64,000 bases of DNA from assembly GCA_002294045.1 (NCBI GenBank), contig DBEP01000066.1:9079-73078 (forward strand). The letters run 5' to 3'. Positions 63,977 to 64,000 of this stretch are shown here, one piece after another. A program made the position numbers and the translations under genes. Each line of letters begins with the position of its first letter. Position 1 is the first letter of the stretch. The notes under the pieces were generated by a model. That model had not been told where the DNA came from and ran no database searches. It worked only from the letters and a program-made list of their open reading frames with translations. The stretch comes from Lachnoclostridium sp. UBA903. Lineage in GTDB: Bacteria > Bacillota > Clostridia > Lachnospirales > Lachnospiraceae.

Positions 63977-64000
63977 AAGAAGAAAGGATGCCACTAACAG

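Noticed and set aside
1..64000. CRISPR arrays, tRNA or rRNA genes
   Set aside because: No regularly spaced repeats and no tRNA cloverleaf or rRNA-like sequence were seen; in particular no tRNA lies at any cassette border.

Overview
The window reads as low-GC Firmicutes DNA, most likely a clostridium of the Lachnospiraceae type. The evidence is strong AGGAGG ribosome sites, A+T-rich intergenic DNA, DUF4314, RhuM-like and multi-recombinase debris typical of that group, and a clostridial set of metabolic genes. The species cannot be told from this sequence.

Layout. 1-3984 looks like ordinary chromosome: an otnK-otnC-transporter operon for four-carbon sugar acids with a divergent GntR regulator and clear palindromic operators. 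3985-5012 holds decayed DNA (IS256 transposase and GIY-YIG remnants). From about 5 kb to 62.1 kb the window is one accessory island. 62133-63539 is the core gene rlmD (23S rRNA m5U methyltransferase) on the minus strand, followed by a tandem degenerate repeat.

The main observation is that the island appears to have grown by repeated insertion at the 3' end of rlmD. Eight intergenic sites (about 5.88, 8.27, 20.31, 23.77, 28.43, 44.07, 53.08 and 55.35 kb), all on the rlmD strand, read as short in-frame tails H-V/I-E-(C/T/S/V)-x-x-L-L/M ending in a stop. This is the same C-terminal motif with which rlmD itself ends (HVEVITLLQKA). Most are preceded by the same conserved, roughly 60-75 bp end sequence, and five are followed by their own hairpin terminator. 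They look like displaced rlmD 3' ends left by successive cassettes. Two serine recombinases (60555-61781 intact; 51669-52919 with an ochre codon) and one recombinase remnant (about 23.5 kb) sit directly after such a tail, as expected for tail-recombinase-cargo-end modules.

Cargo, counted from rlmD. Cassette 1: recombinase, DUF5986 + XRE/ImmA pair, a 41-codon basic peptide gene, and a SIR2-NDT-like-HEPN protein. Cassette 2: a PD-(D/E)XK-like nuclease and a TIR-like fragment. Cassette 3: broken recombinase, XRE regulator, HsdM, HsdS, an AAA ATPase and an HNH nuclease (Septu PtuA/PtuB-like) in one translationally coupled operon that has no HsdR. Older cassettes carry metabolic and mixed cargo: alpha/beta hydrolase + threonine-synthase-like enzyme, MsrA, Y-family polymerase debris + YolD, DUF1413-KAP debris, a secreted GH28-like beta-helix enzyme with CBM6, ketopantoate-reductase-like + TetR, WYL and DJ-1 proteins, aspartase, HxlR + alcohol dehydrogenase, a Na/Pi cotransporter, a large MerR fusion, a methyltransferase-PLD/helicase pair and a NUDIX/SRA-like pair.

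Decay rises with distance from rlmD, although not uniformly: many genes carry single-base frameshifts, often in homopolymers, nonsense codons or internal deletions. No rRNA, tRNA or CRISPR array was seen.
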